64,000 nt of DNA, taken from the NCBI GenBank assembly GCA_947259415.1, contig CAMYMI010000009.1, positions 1 through 64,000 of the forward strand, given 5' to 3'. The translations under genes and the position numbers were made by a program. The notes beneath the pieces were generated by a model. That model saw nothing but the letters and a program-made list of their open reading frames with translations. It did no database searches and was not told the DNA's origin. Within the stretch, counting starts at the first letter, position 1, and each line of letters starts with the position of its first letter. This document shows positions 38,378-48,820 of the stretch, piece after piece. The stretch is from an uncultured Ectothiorhodospiraceae bacterium. Lineage in GTDB: Bacteria; Pseudomonadota; Gammaproteobacteria; UBA9214.

Positions 38378-39265
38378 GTGTTGCTCTCTGAGGTTAAGCT
38401 TGGGCAGCGGGACCGGACCCCGACATCGGCTGGCCACGGCCCGGTACAGACCATCGCGGTAACCAGTGGCAAGAATGGTGTCGGTAAAACAAATATAGCC
38501 GTGAACCTGGCCCTGGGGCTGGCAAAGGAAGGTTCCCGCACCATGCTGCTGGATGCCGATTTCGGTATGGCAAATGTCGACGTCCTGCTGGGGCTGCAAC
38601 CCGAAGTGAACCTGCTCGATGTGCTGAGTGGCAGACACCAACTCGACGACATCATTATCAATGGTCCCGAAGATCTGCTGATAGTCCAGGCCTCGTCCGG
38701 TATCGGGCAATTATCCAGTTTTGGAATCCAGGAATGTGCCGCGATCGTGCGCGCATTCAGCGAGTTTGACCAGGCTATCGACAGTCTGGTGATCGATACA
38801 GGGACCGGCATCTCGGAAAGTGTCGCCAGCTTCTGCGCGGCATCCAGCGAAGTCCTTGTCATCGTCAGCAATGAGCCCGACTCGGTGCATGACAGCATCA
38901 CCCTGATCAGGCTGCTGCATTCGGAATACGCCATTGCACGCTTCCATGTTGTGGCGAACATGGTGCTCACGGCCAGGGATGGCTATGAGTTGTTTCGCAA
39001 GCTGCTCACACTGCTTGCGGATGAGCACGATGTCCTGGTGTCCTATGCAGGCTACATACCCGATGACGATGCACTACGCAGGGCAGTAGCCAGGCACAGC
39101 GCTGTTATCGACGTCTATCCCCGCAGCAGGTCCGCAATGGCGCTCATGAATCTAGCCAGGCGGATTAATCACTGGCCACGCCCCAATTGTCCGCGTGGCC
39201 ATCTTGAATTTTTTGTAGAACGCTTGCTTCAACATAACAACGTCGAGATGGAGGAACTGTCATGA
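38378..39265 (+). CDS. flhG: FlhG/FleN MinD-like ATPase, flagellar number regulator
   Basis: The 295-residue ATPase opens with TIAVTSGKNGVGKTN, a deviant Walker A with Asn33 in place of the usual second Gly. It continues with LLDADFGMANVDVLLG, typical of FlhG, and VIDTGTGISESV for Walker B. A C-terminal amphipathic part follows. FlhG binds FleQ and limits flagellar number. GTG 38378 is chosen because GAGGTG at 38365-38370 is well placed; longer in-frame starts lack a site and family sequence. flhF, its usual upstream neighbour, is not in the window. The stop overlaps the fliA start (ATGA at 39262-39265). Confidence 0.9.
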   Translation: MLLSEVKLGQRDRTPTSAGHGPVQTIAVTSGKNGVGKTNIAVNLALGLAKEGSRTMLLDADFGMANVDVLLGLQPEVNLLDVLSGRHQLDDIIINGPEDLLIVQASSGIGQLSSFGIQECAAIVRAFSEFDQAIDSLVIDTGTGISESVASFCAASSEVLVIVSNEPDSVHDSITLIRLLHSEYAIARFHVVANMVLTARDGYELFRKLLTLLADEHDVLVSYAGYIPDDDALRRAVARHSAVIDVYPRSRSAMALMNLARRINHWPRPNCPRGHLEFFVERLLQHNNVEMEELS

Positions 39266-39990
39266 AAGGTAATACTGTAAGTGTCAAGGTTGAACAGAGA
39301 AGCAATGATGAACTGATTCTCCTTCATGAACCGCTGGTGAAGCGGATTGCATATCATCTGATGAGCCGTTTGCCCCCGAGTGTCCAGGCAGACGACCTGA
39401 TCCAGGCCGGAATGATCGGGTTGATCGAGGCTTCGAGAAACTTCGACCCCGAGCAGGGTGCGAGTTTCGCTACCTATGCAGGCATCAGGATACGAGGTGC
39501 GATGCTGGACGAGATCCGGCGTACCGACTGGACCCCACGGTCGGTTCACCGCAAGGCACGCGAGGTCGCAGAGGTGGTCCGTAAGATCGAAAACGAGAAG
39601 GGACGTGACGCGCGTGATATCGAGGTTGCCGAGGAAATGGGTCTCGAACTGGATGAGTATCACAAGATCCTGCAGGATGCTACCGGTTGCCGCATATTCA
39701 GCTTTGACGATCCCGGGGCCCTCGGCTGCAGTGGTGACATAAACCCTGAACGGCAGTCAAACCAGCCTCTGGAGAACCTGCAGAAAGGGGATTTCAAACA
39801 GGGCCTGGCAAACTCTATCAAGGGATTACCGGAACGTGAACGTCTGGTTATGGCGCTCTACTACGACGAAGAACTCAACCTGCGCGAGATTGGCGAGATA
39901 CTGGGTGTCAGTGAATCACGGGTATGCCAGATACACGGACAGGCACTGATTCGTCTGCGTGCCCGTATGGAGGACTGGCTGCGGGATTGA
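39262..39990 (+). CDS. fliA: RNA polymerase sigma-28 factor (FliA)
   Basis: The 242-residue sigma factor has region 2 (PLVKRIAYHLMSRLPPSVQADDLIQAGMIGLIEA, and FATYAGIRIRGAMLDEIRRTDW), region 3 (VAEEMGLELDEYHKIL) and region 4 (LPERERLVMALYYDEELNLREIGEILGVSESRVCQIH). This combination is the FliA type that drives late flagellar and chemotaxis genes. Translation is coupled to flhG by ATGA. A FlgM-like small gene lies at 33261-33425 on the other strand. Confidence 0.95.
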   Translation: MKGNTVSVKVEQRSNDELILLHEPLVKRIAYHLMSRLPPSVQADDLIQAGMIGLIEASRNFDPEQGASFATYAGIRIRGAMLDEIRRTDWTPRSVHRKAREVAEVVRKIENEKGRDARDIEVAEEMGLELDEYHKILQDATGCRIFSFDDPGALGCSGDINPERQSNQPLENLQKGDFKQGLANSIKGLPERERLVMALYYDEELNLREIGEILGVSESRVCQIHGQALIRLRARMEDWLRD

Positions 39991-40031
39991 GTTCGTAGTA
40001 TAAGTAAACCAGAGAAGTTTCTGGGTGGTAT

Positions 40032-40508
40032 ATGATCAATAACGAACCCGAGCCCTACTGGTTTGCACGGCGAAACGGTGCCGTTCGCGGACCCTTTACA
40101 GTAGCCCATGTCAAGCACTGGATCCTGCTCGGGCGTATCCGACTGAGTGATGAGTTGAGCCAGGATGAGTGCAGCTGGCGACCGGTAATGGAATTACCCG
40201 ACCTGTTTCCTGATGAACTCGCAGGTGCATCCGGTCCGGAGGACTATCAGCGTTTCCTGGCGGCCTACAATCAGGCCGATGAGCGAGTTAACAAGCGTCG
40301 CCACGGGAACGGCAAGCTGCCATCAACGGTTCGGACTGAAAGGCGCCAGGGATCTGATCGCCGCAACAGCAACTGGCTTGTCGGCCTTGTCCAGCTGAAT
40401 AAATCGCGCTCAGGAAAATGCCGCAAGACACACTCCCTGCAGGTACTACTGCTGGCAACCCTGATCGCCAGCCTTGTGCTGGCCTATTTCAGCGCCTCCT
40501 CGAGATAG
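40032..40508 (+). CDS. GYF_2-like domain protein with C-terminal membrane helix
   Basis: The 158-residue protein begins with a GYF_2/DUF4339-like domain (about 5-58): YWFARRNGAVRGPFTVAHVKHW with DECSWRPV. A charged linker and one transmembrane helix (about 136-155) follow. The domain normally binds proline-rich peptides. It starts 41 bases after fliA and may be co-transcribed. Its end overlaps the convergent AMMECR1 gene by 25 bases. A role in motility is only suggested by position. Confidence 0.75.
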   Translation: MINNEPEPYWFARRNGAVRGPFTVAHVKHWILLGRIRLSDELSQDECSWRPVMELPDLFPDELAGASGPEDYQRFLAAYNQADERVNKRRHGNGKLPSTVRTERRQGSDRRNSNWLVGLVQLNKSRSGKCRKTHSLQVLLLATLIASLVLAYFSASSR

Positions 40509-41119
40509 CCACGGTTCATCGCACGGATGTCGGGAACGCTTGCGATGAACGATTCTGTGGTATATCGCCACATCTGAATGCTGTCTGACCAGTAATCTCC
40601 GGGCAGGCCCGCCTTGAGCTTCAGGTGGGCAAGAAATTGTTCGGGATCCGGCAATGATTTCCACACCGATGGCAGGAACGTGCCCCTGGCCTTGTTGTCC
40701 TGCAAAATCAGGCCGTCAGCCCCCGGACGTAACTGCCTGACAAGATCATCCTCGGAATCAAAGTCAAGCGGCTCGGTCTTGCCCAGGATGGACACCTGGA
40801 TGGTGAGTGTCTCTAGTTCATCGACCCTCAGTTGCTTGAAGCGCGGGTCCCTGAAGGCAGCCGCGTAGGCATTGTGGCTGACGTCATCGGCCAGCGTGGT
40901 ATGGGGTTCCAGGGAGCCGATGCAGCCGCGCAGTACTCCATCGTGCTCCAGGGTAACGAAACATGCGCGGATCTCCGCCAGCTTGTCCGGCAGGGCCTCG
41001 GGCGAAACATGTAATGGTTTCCCGGATTGAAGGCCCGAGACGATCGAGTCGAGTGCGACCCCCAGCAGCGTCTCGCGCTCGGCAGGTGAAAATTCAGGAC
41101 TCGCGCTAGTTAAAGACAT
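40484..41119 (-). CDS. amrA: AMMECR1 domain protein (AmmeMemoRadiSam system protein A)
   Basis: The 211-residue protein shows the AMMECR1 core: CFVTLEHDGVLRGCIGSLEPHTTLADDVSHNAYAAAFRDPRF, and later GILGK-type ILGKTEPLDF and SVWKSLPDPEQFL. It is encoded with the MEMO-like gene, overlapping it by 14 bases. In many prokaryotes these two join a radical SAM enzyme, which is absent here. The biochemical role is unknown. Confidence 0.9.
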   Translation of the reverse strand: MSLTSASPEFSPAERETLLGVALDSIVSGLQSGKPLHVSPEALPDKLAEIRACFVTLEHDGVLRGCIGSLEPHTTLADDVSHNAYAAAFRDPRFKQLRVDELETLTIQVSILGKTEPLDFDSEDDLVRQLRPGADGLILQDNKARGTFLPSVWKSLPDPEQFLAHLKLKAGLPGDYWSDSIQMWRYTTESFIASVPDIRAMNRGYLEEALK

Positions 41120-41891
41120 AGGTGCCGTAGCCCACTACCTGGTCGCGGGGTCCAGCCGTGTCCCCTGAGTTGCGCAGATCGATGGTGCAGGCGCTCAGGC
41201 CGTGGTGCTGTGCAAACAGCAGCAGTCCGCTGACGGGATTACGGCCACAGGCCTGGTCGTAAGCAAGCCCCTGGTAGTCAAGTTGCTCGATCTGCCGGGT
41301 GGTTGCACTGTCGAGCCGGGTGGCCGTTTCGTAGTCATGATAATGACTCAGGTCAGAACTCACGATCACCAGGGTATCCGGACCGGTCCACAAAGCCTCG
41401 ATGACCTCGCAGACCTCTTCGGCACTGGCGTCGCCGACAACCAGGGGAACAACTGAAAAATCCTTCACGGTAAGCTGCAGGAACGGCAGGTGTACTTCCA
41501 GGCTGTGTTCGAGGCGATGCGCCTCGTCAAGTTCGTGCACTTGTGGGAGCCTGGTAATGGACTCAATGGCCTCACGGTCGACAGACACATCGCCCAGCGG
41601 GGTGGCGAAGGCGCTGGCGGAGGTCGTGGCCAGACCCCTGAATGCTACCCGGTGTGCGGGACCCAGCAGTACGATACGCCGGTAGTGGTGATCCGATCTG
41701 AGCAGGCGGGCGTAACCTGAGGCAGCCACGGGCCCCGAAAACACGTAACCGGCGTGAGGCGCGATCATGGCTCGGGGTGCCGTGGAATCTGCAGGCGCGG
41801 CCTGCAGATACCTTTCCAGCATGCTGCGCAGTTCTTGCGGATCCGCCGGGTAGAAGCTGCCGGCCACCGCCGGTTGTCTTGTTACAGTCAT
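41106..41891 (-). CDS. amrB: MEMO1-family protein (AmmeMemoRadiSam system protein B)
   Basis: The 261-residue protein has the MEMO pattern: RQPAVAGSFYPADP at the start, IAPHAGYVFSGPVAASGYA, LLGPAHRVAFRG, EHSLEVHLPFLQ and VIVSSDLSHYHDY. These supply His, Asp and Glu residues of an extradiol-dioxygenase-like metal site. The reaction is not established. It is the first gene of a two-gene unit with amrA. Confidence 0.92.
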   Translation of the reverse strand: MTVTRQPAVAGSFYPADPQELRSMLERYLQAAPADSTAPRAMIAPHAGYVFSGPVAASGYARLLRSDHHYRRIVLLGPAHRVAFRGLATTSASAFATPLGDVSVDREAIESITRLPQVHELDEAHRLEHSLEVHLPFLQLTVKDFSVVPLVVGDASAEEVCEVIEALWTGPDTLVIVSSDLSHYHDYETATRLDSATTRQIEQLDYQGLAYDQACGRNPVSGLLLFAQHHGLSACTIDLRNSGDTAGPRDQVVGYGTYVFN

Positions 41892-41990
41892 GGGTATGCC
41901 ACTCTTGATCTACCAGTTAGGCAGAAAGCGCTGTAAATGCAAGCGATCAGACAGGGCGGCAACTCGCTGCCCACGGTGCCATGTTGCGCA

Positions 41991-44186
41991 CTACAGGCGC
42001 TGTAGCACGATGCCAGCAAGGGGCGGGAGCGTCAGGACAATGGAGTAGGGGTGCCCCGACCAGGGGACTGCCTCAGCCTCCACCTGCCCGCGGTTGCCGA
42101 CATCCGAACCGCCGTAATAACCGGAATCGGAGTTGAAGCGTTCCTGGTAGCTGCCTCCGGTTGGTATCCCGATGCGATAACCATGGCGTGGAACCGGGGT
42201 GAAATTCATTGCGACCACAACAAATTCGTCGCCGCTCCTGCGTATATAGCTGAGCATCGACTCTTCTGCCGCATTGCAGTCTATCCACTCGAAACCTTCG
42301 GACGAGAAGTCAAGGCGGTGCAATGCAGGGGTCTCACGGTAGAGTTTGTTCAGATCGCTGACAAGTGTCTGTACACCACGGTGATACTCGTAGTCCAGCA
42401 GGTACCACTCGATATCCATCTCGATATTCCATTCGCGGCCCTGTGCGATTTCGTTCCCCATGAACAGCAGTTTCTTGCCGGGAGAAGTGAACATGTAGGT
42501 ATACAGCAGCCGCAGGTTGGCAAACTGTTGCCAATCATCCCCGGTTTGCTTGTAAAGCATGGAGCGTTTGCCATGCACGACCTCGTCATGCGAGAACGGT
42601 AAAACAAAATTCTCTGTAAACGCATATAACAGACCGAATGTCAGGTCATTATGGTGGTATTTACGGTGCACCGGTTCGTGCTGCATGTAGTTGAGCGAGT
42701 CGTGCATCCAGCCCATGTTCCATTTCATGCTGAAGCCAAGGCCGCCCATGTCGACTGGTCGGCTGACACCGGGCCAGGCTGTAGATTCTTCTGCGATTAT
42801 GACGGTGCCCGGGAACTCGGCGTGGGTGACCGTGTTCAGTTCGCGCAGGAAATTGACGGCCTCGAGGTTCTCGCGTCCACCATAAATGTTCGGCAGCCAG
42901 TCACCGGTTTTGCGTGAATAGTCGTGGTAGAGCATGGAGGCAACGGCATCGACCCGCAGGCCGTCGATATGGTATTCCTCAAGCCAGTACACCGCGCTCG
43001 CCAGCAGAAAATTCCTGACCTCATTGCGGCCGTAGTTATAGATCAGCGTACCCCAGTCATGGTGTTCGCCTCGCCGCGGGTCATAATGTTCATAAAGGGC
43101 GGTGCCGTCGAATTCCGCCAGGCCGAAGGCATCCTTGGGGAAATGGGCCGGTACCCAGTCCAGCAGAACGCCGATGTTGTGCTGGTGGCAGTAATCCACG
43201 AAGTAGCGGAAGTCATCCGGGCTGCCGAAGCGGCTGGTGGGCGCGAAATAGCCGGTCGTCTGATAGCCCCAGGAGGCATCCAGCGGGTGTTCGGTTACCG
43301 GCAGGAGCTCGATATGGGTGAAGCCGGTTTGTATAACATAATCAACAAGTTCATGCGCCAGGATGCGGTAGTTCAGGAACTGGCCGGAGGCATCGCGTTT
43401 CCACGAGCCCAGATGGACCTCGTAGATGGACAGGGGGCCGTGCTGCCAGTCTGCATTGCGGCGCTGTTCCAGCCAGTCCGCATCCTGCCACAGGTAGCCA
43501 TCGTCCCCGGATATCAGCGAGGCCGTGGCGGGGCGCAACTCGAAGTGTTGGCCATAGGGATCTGTCTTCAGCAGGATCTGCTCGTGATGGCGGGTGCGGA
43601 TCTCGTATTTATAGGGCTGGCCGGAACCCAGCCCGGGGATGAACAACTCCCAGACACCGCTGCCGCCGCGCACCCGCATGGGATGGTTACGCCCATCCCA
43701 GTTATTGAAGTCGCCGACGACGCTGACACGTTCGGCCGACGGGGCCCAGACGGCAAACAGGACGCCGTGGACGCCATCGACCTGCTTACGGTGAGCCCCC
43801 AGGATACGGTAGATATGCCAGTGGCTCCCCTCCCCGAACAGGTGCAGGTCGAAATCAGTGAGTTGGGGCGGGAAACAATAGGGATCATAGGCCACATGCT
43901 CGGCGCCGTAGCTGTCGCACCAGATCAGCCGGTAGCGCTCGGGAACCGCACCGGCGAGGCCGTGCCATTCGAACAGATCGGTATTGCCAACCCTTTTCAG
44001 CGAGACGGCGGTCTCCACGATGCGGACCCAGGCCGCACCGGGGATGAACACGCGTACCAGATCCTGGTCGGCATAGGTGTGTCGGCCCAGCAGGTTGAAG
44101 GGATCGTGATGGCGGGCCTCCACCAGCCGCTGGAGTTCAGCAGAGAGTTGGGCCGGGTGCTGGTCTTGCGAATCTGTATGCTGCAT
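41991..44186 (-). CDS. glgB: 1,4-alpha-glucan (glycogen) branching enzyme
   Basis: From ATG 44186 the protein has 731 residues, a normal length for GlgB. An N-terminal carbohydrate-binding module ([15 protein letters not shown]) is followed by a second module and the GH13 barrel: [23 protein letters not shown], nucleophile region [12 protein letters not shown], acid/base [14 protein letters not shown] and [11 protein letters not shown]. It makes alpha-1,6 branches in glycogen. The longer frame to 44234 adds an unrelated N-terminus. It is divergent from glgC, with 132 bases between for shared control. Confidence 0.95.
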   Translation of the reverse strand: MQHTDSQDQHPAQLSAELQRLVEARHHDPFNLLGRHTYADQDLVRVFIPGAAWVRIVETAVSLKRVGNTDLFEWHGLAGAVPERYRLIWCDSYGAEHVAYDPYCFPPQLTDFDLHLFGEGSHWHIYRILGAHRKQVDGVHGVLFAVWAPSAERVSVVGDFNNWDGRNHPMRVRGGSGVWELFIPGLGSGQPYKYEIRTRHHEQILLKTDPYGQHFELRPATASLISGDDGYLWQDADWLEQRRNADWQHGPLSIYEVHLGSWKRDASGQFLNYRILAHELVDYVIQTGFTHIELLPVTEHPLDASWGYQTTGYFAPTSRFGSPDDFRYFVDYCHQHNIGVLLDWVPAHFPKDAFGLAEFDGTALYEHYDPRRGEHHDWGTLIYNYGRNEVRNFLLASAVYWLEEYHIDGLRVDAVASMLYHDYSRKTGDWLPNIYGGRENLEAVNFLRELNTVTHAEFPGTVIIAEESTAWPGVSRPVDMGGLGFSMKWNMGWMHDSLNYMQHEPVHRKYHHNDLTFGLLYAFTENFVLPFSHDEVVHGKRSMLYKQTGDDWQQFANLRLLYTYMFTSPGKKLLFMGNEIAQGREWNIEMDIEWYLLDYEYHRGVQTLVSDLNKLYRETPALHRLDFSSEGFEWIDCNAAEESMLSYIRRSGDEFVVVAMNFTPVPRHGYRIGIPTGGSYQERFNSDSGYYGGSDVGNRGQVEAEAVPWSGHPYSIVLTLPPLAGIVLQRL

Positions 44187-44318
44187 GGACTCGATAGTCG
44201 GTACAATAAGGAAGCATGTTGCTCGGAATGCCAATAACTATACAGCCAATGTGGTTGGCCATACAATATGAACATAGCGAACCAGGCGTCCCCCTGATGA
44301 AGGTAGCAATCCCTAACA

Positions 44319-45587
44319 ATGACCACTAATAAGACCCACCGCTTCGTAAGTCGACTGACCCGATCAACCCTGGCACTGGTGCTCGCCGGCGGGCGCGGAT
44401 CACGCCTGCGGCAACTGACGCTGTGGCGGGCAAAACCCGCGGTTCCCTTTGGAGGGAAGTTCCGGATTATCGATTTCCCATTGTCCAACTGTGTCAATTC
44501 CGGGATCCGTATGGTCGGTGTCATTACCCAGTACAAGGCACATTCCCTGATCAAGCATATCCAGCAGGGATGGAGCTTCCTGCGCGGGGAATTCGGGGAG
44601 TTCGTCGAACTGATGCCGGCCCAGCAGCGCATCGAGACATCCTGGTATGCCGGGACCGCCGACGCGGTCTATCAGAACCTGGACATCATCCGTACCCACC
44701 ACCCCGAATATGTCCTGATACTCGCCGGTGACCATGTCTACAAAATGGACTACGGACCCATGATCGCACACCATGTCGAGCACAAGGCGGACATGACCGT
44801 CGGTTGTATCGAGATCCCGCTTGAACAGGCGAGTGCCTTCGGCGTGATGTCAACTACGGTAGGCGGGCGAGTCACGGAATTCAATGAAAAACCCGAAAAT
44901 CCCGAACCGGCATTGGGTACGCCTGACCAGGCGCTGGTTTCCATGGGCATCTACGTCTTCAATACGCGGTTCCTGTACGAGCAGTTGATCAAGGATGCCG
45001 ATGATGACTATTCAACACATGACTTCGGCCATGACATCATCCCGACCCTGATCGAGAAATACCGCGTCTTCAGTTATCCTTTCAGGGAGTCGCACAGCGG
45101 CCAGAGCGCCTACTGGCGCGATGTCGGGACGGTGGATGCCTTCTGGGAGGCAAATCTGGAATTGATCGGGGTTTTGCCGGAACTCAATCTATACGATGAG
45201 GACTGGCCTATCTGGACCTATCAGGAACAGCTGCCACCGGCAAAATTCGTCTTCGATGATGATGACCGGCGCGGTATGGCGGTAGATTCCATGGTATCCG
45301 GTGGCTGTCTTATATCCGGGGCCACGGTACGCCACTCATTGCTGTTTTCCAACGTCAAGGTCAGTTCGTTCGCGTCCCTGAAGGATGTGGTTGCCCTGCC
45401 GGATGTCAAGATAGGGCGGAATTGCCGCATCACACGCGCGATTATCGATCGGGGCTGCGTACTGCCTGACGGCATGGTAATCGGTGAGAACCCCGAGGAA
45501 GACGCAATAAATTATTACGTTTCCCCCGGCGGGGTCGTGCTGGTCACGCCGGAAATGCTGGGTCAGGAAATTCACCATGTCCGCTAA
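44319..45587 (+). CDS. glgC: Glucose-1-phosphate adenylyltransferase
   Basis: The 422-residue enzyme has the nucleotide site [29 protein letters not shown], then [36 protein letters not shown] and a left-handed beta-helix-like C-terminus with [11 protein letters not shown]. It makes ADP-glucose from glucose-1-phosphate and ATP, the committed step of glycogen synthesis. It overlaps the GH57 gene by 11 bases. The ADP-glucose user, glgA, is not in this window. Confidence 0.95.
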   Translation: MTTNKTHRFVSRLTRSTLALVLAGGRGSRLRQLTLWRAKPAVPFGGKFRIIDFPLSNCVNSGIRMVGVITQYKAHSLIKHIQQGWSFLRGEFGEFVELMPAQQRIETSWYAGTADAVYQNLDIIRTHHPEYVLILAGDHVYKMDYGPMIAHHVEHKADMTVGCIEIPLEQASAFGVMSTTVGGRVTEFNEKPENPEPALGTPDQALVSMGIYVFNTRFLYEQLIKDADDDYSTHDFGHDIIPTLIEKYRVFSYPFRESHSGQSAYWRDVGTVDAFWEANLELIGVLPELNLYDEDWPIWTYQEQLPPAKFVFDDDDRRGMAVDSMVSGGCLISGATVRHSLLFSNVKVSSFASLKDVVALPDVKIGRNCRITRAIIDRGCVLPDGMVIGENPEEDAINYYVSPGGVVLVTPEMLGQEIHHVR

Positions 45588-47283
45588 AAAGCACCTGAAC
45601 GTGGTGATCTGCTGGCACATGCATCAGCCGCAGTACTGTGACCTGATCACGGGTATCTACCAGCTGCCGTGGACCTACCTGCATGCCACCAAGGACTACA
45701 TCGATATGGCGGCCCATCTCGAGGCGACCCCCGCTGCACGCGCCGTGGTCAACTTTGCCCCGATCCTGCTGGAACAACTCTCCGATTATGCCGGGCAGGT
45801 GCGTGGTTTTCTCTCGGAGAACAAGCCGATACGTGATCCCCTGCTGTATGCACTGGCATGCCCGGTGCTGCCCTCTATAAAGGAGCAGCGTATGGCGCTG
45901 GTCAGTGCCTGCCTGAGGGTCAATGAATTGCGTTCGATAAAGCGCTTTCCCAGCTACGAGTCGCTGTCCGACATGGCGGGCTGGTTTTCCAAACACCCGA
46001 CCGGCATGCTCTACGTCAGCGACCAGTTCATAGTGGATCTGCTGGTCTGGTATCACCTGGCCTGGCTGGGTGAGACCGTGCGCCGCAATAACGAGCAGGT
46101 CAAGCAGTTAATGGAAAAGGGAAATGGCTATACCCTGCAGGACCGGCGCCAGTTGTTGAAACTGATCGGCGAACTGCTCTCGAGCGTGATCGACCGTTAC
46201 CGGGTGCTGGCGGAACGTGGCCAGATCGAACTGTCGATGACGCCCTATGCCCACCCCATTGTTCCGCTGATGCTGGATCTGGATACGGCACGCGAGGCCA
46301 TGCCGGATATCAGCATGCCTGAATTGCGCACCTATCCGGGCGGTGAGGAACGCGTGCAGTGGCACATCCAGGAAGGAATCAATACCTTCATTGAGTTTTT
46401 TGGTGACCAACCTGCTGGCTGCTGGCCCTCAGAGGGCGGTGTCAGTGATGCCGCGCTCGCCGTGCTTGAACAGTATGGCTTTAAATGGGCCGCCAGCGGT
46501 GAGTCTGTATTCCGGCACAGTATCGGGGCAAAGGAGAATGCTGAATATACAGGGGCCAGTCTCCACCAGCCGCTGCGGGTCGGGCAGGGCAATCTGGCGT
46601 GTTTCTTCCGGGATGATGGTCTATCCGACCTGATCGGCTTTACCTATTCCGACTGGCACGCGGAAGATGCGGTTGCCAACCTGATCCAGCACCTGGAAAA
46701 CATCGCTGCCAAAACTGATGAAGACAATCCCATCGTGTCCATTATCATGGATGGCGAGAATGCCTGGGAGCACTTCCCGGAAAACGGCTACTACTTCCTG
46801 AACGCACTCTATCAGCAGCTCTCCGAACATCCGGGTATCAAGATGACCACCTACTCAGAATACCTGGAAGAAGACGCTGGTGAGATCCGCTCCCTGAACC
46901 GGCTTGTCAGCGGCAGCTGGGTCTACGGAACCTTCTCGACATGGATCGGCGATACTGACAAGAACCGCGGGTGGGACATGCTGGGTGACGCGAAGAAGGC
47001 ATTTGACAAGGTCATGGCAGACAACAGCCTGGGCAGTGAGCAGCTGCTGGCCGCACAGCACCAGCTGTCTATCTGCGAAGGCTCAGACTGGTTCTGGTGG
47101 TTCGGGGATTACAATCCTTCCGACACCGTCAGCGATTTCGAGCGCCTGTTCAGGGTGCATCTTTCAAACCTCTATAACCTGCTGGCTATTGAGCCGCCTG
47201 AGTATCTTTCCAAGTCCTTTACCTACGGCGGAGGCGAACAGTTGGTGGGTGGTGTGATGCGCCGTGGCCAGTATGGCAGCTAG
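45577..47283 (+). CDS. GH57 family glycoside hydrolase / glucanotransferase
   Basis: The 568-residue protein shows GH57 marks: start [12 protein letters not shown]-like [11 protein letters not shown], nucleophile Glu in [11 protein letters not shown], acid/base Asp in [12 protein letters not shown] and late WFWWFGD. GH57 enzymes are alpha-amylases, amylopullulanases or 4-alpha-glucanotransferases; the exact activity is not clear. It sits between glgC and malQ, probably in one transcript, which fits glycogen remodeling. Confidence 0.92.
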   Translation: MSAKKHLNVVICWHMHQPQYCDLITGIYQLPWTYLHATKDYIDMAAHLEATPAARAVVNFAPILLEQLSDYAGQVRGFLSENKPIRDPLLYALACPVLPSIKEQRMALVSACLRVNELRSIKRFPSYESLSDMAGWFSKHPTGMLYVSDQFIVDLLVWYHLAWLGETVRRNNEQVKQLMEKGNGYTLQDRRQLLKLIGELLSSVIDRYRVLAERGQIELSMTPYAHPIVPLMLDLDTAREAMPDISMPELRTYPGGEERVQWHIQEGINTFIEFFGDQPAGCWPSEGGVSDAALAVLEQYGFKWAASGESVFRHSIGAKENAEYTGASLHQPLRVGQGNLACFFRDDGLSDLIGFTYSDWHAEDAVANLIQHLENIAAKTDEDNPIVSIIMDGENAWEHFPENGYYFLNALYQQLSEHPGIKMTTYSEYLEEDAGEIRSLNRLVSGSWVYGTFSTWIGDTDKNRGWDMLGDAKKAFDKVMADNSLGSEQLLAAQHQLSICEGSDWFWWFGDYNPSDTVSDFERLFRVHLSNLYNLLAIEPPEYLSKSFTYGGGEQLVGGVMRRGQYGS

Positions 47284-47300
47284 CCCACCGCTCCGCGTCC

Positions 47301-48812
47301 ATGCGGTTGCATTACCCGTCCCCGGCTGCCACTGACACTGAATCAAGGCCGGTTCCGACATTGAAAAATCGATTGCAAGCACGGCGTGCCGGGATACTGC
47401 TGCACCCGACCTCGTTACCCGGCGGCCGCAATCACGGCGACCTTGGGGCCGAGGCCAGCCGGTTTGTCGATTTCCTCGCTGACTGCGGCATCAGTGTCTG
47501 GCAGACTCTGCCGCTGGGACCCACACACGAAGATGGATCACCCTACCAGTGCCTGTCGGTACATGCCGGTAACCCGGAACTGATCAGTCTGGATGACCTG
47601 GTGGTGCGTGGCTGGCTGGACGCGGCAGGGACCGACACCCATGCATGCCTGGTGAGGGCAAAGGCAGGGTTTGATAAACGAGCGGACCAGGAGGCCAGGG
47701 ATGCGCTGCTGGATTTCAGGCGTCGGCACGCCTTCTGGCTCGATGACTACGCACTGTACCAGGCCATCAGACGCGTCCACCAGGACGCATCCTGGTATAC
47801 CTGGCCAGGGCCGCTGCGCAACCGTGACGACTCGGCGATCGGCGCATTCCGGAATGCGCATGCCGACGAGATCGAGCAGGCTGGTTTCGAGCAGTTCCTT
47901 TTCTTCCTCCAGTGGCATGCCTTGCGCGACTATGCGCAACAATGCGGCATAGCCCTGTTCGGCGACATTCCGATTTTCGTCGCGCATGACAGTGCCGATG
48001 TGTGGGCACAGCCTGAGCTGTTTTCCATGAATGCAGCCGGGGAACTGGACGTGGTGTCCGGTGTACCGCCGGACTATTTTTCAAAAACCGGACAACGCTG
48101 GGGCAACCCGCTGTATCGCTGGGAGCAGATAGCAAATGATAACTACCGCTGGTGGCTGGAACGTTTCCGCAGTCAGTTGGAGCTGTTCGACATTATCAGG
48201 CTGGACCACTTTCGCGGCTTCGAGAAGTACTGGGAAATTCCGGCACAGGCGGAAACCGCTGTTGAGGGACGCTGGGTGGAAGGGCCGGGGGCTGCCCTGT
48301 TCGAGCGGCTGGCGGAGGAGTTCGGTGACATGCCGCTGGTGGCCGAGGACCTGGGCCTGATTACGCCCGAGGTCGATGCACTGCGTCGCCAGCTCGTGCT
48401 GCCGGGTATGAAGATACTCCAGTTCGCCTTCGATGGCGGACCTGACAACCCCTACCTGCCGCACAACCACGAGCCTCTCGCAGTCGTCTATACCGGGACG
48501 CACGATAACGATACCAGTCTTGGCTGGTACCGAGGACTCGACAAGGCGGGCAGGCGGGCGGTTGACGATTATCTCGGGCTGCCATCAGAACCCATGCCCT
48601 GGCCGTTGATACGTGCGGCGCTGGCCTCGGTCACCGAGCTCACCATGCTGCCGATGCAGGACATCCTGGCGCTTGACAGTGAACACCGCATGAACACCCC
48701 GGGGACGACCGCCGATAACTGGTGCTGGCGTTTCGACTGGGACCAGATCGACCCGCAACTGACCGGCCGCATGCAACACCTGATAGCGCTCTACGGCCGG
48801 TTACGGCGCTGA
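47301..48812 (+). CDS. malQ: 4-alpha-glucanotransferase (amylomaltase)
   Basis: The 503-residue GH77 enzyme has GILLHPTSLPG, WQTLPLGPTHEDGSPYQCLS, nucleophile region IIRLDHFRGFEKYW, acid/base VAEDLGLITPEV and YTGTHDNDTSLGW. It transfers maltodextrin segments and so recycles glycogen fragments with GlgP. The start may lie at Met1 or further in, as the first 20 residues are not conserved. It converges with glgP, 8 bases apart. Confidence 0.95.
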   Translation: MRLHYPSPAATDTESRPVPTLKNRLQARRAGILLHPTSLPGGRNHGDLGAEASRFVDFLADCGISVWQTLPLGPTHEDGSPYQCLSVHAGNPELISLDDLVVRGWLDAAGTDTHACLVRAKAGFDKRADQEARDALLDFRRRHAFWLDDYALYQAIRRVHQDASWYTWPGPLRNRDDSAIGAFRNAHADEIEQAGFEQFLFFLQWHALRDYAQQCGIALFGDIPIFVAHDSADVWAQPELFSMNAAGELDVVSGVPPDYFSKTGQRWGNPLYRWEQIANDNYRWWLERFRSQLELFDIIRLDHFRGFEKYWEIPAQAETAVEGRWVEGPGAALFERLAEEFGDMPLVAEDLGLITPEVDALRRQLVLPGMKILQFAFDGGPDNPYLPHNHEPLAVVYTGTHDNDTSLGWYRGLDKAGRRAVDDYLGLPSEPMPWPLIRAALASVTELTMLPMQDILALDSEHRMNTPGTTADNWCWRFDWDQIDPQLTGRMQHLIALYGRLRR

Positions 48813-48820
48813 GCGGCTGC

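Noticed and set aside
42924-44237. 437-codon plus-strand frame over glgB
   Set aside because: It is antisense to an unmistakable glgB and has no family features.
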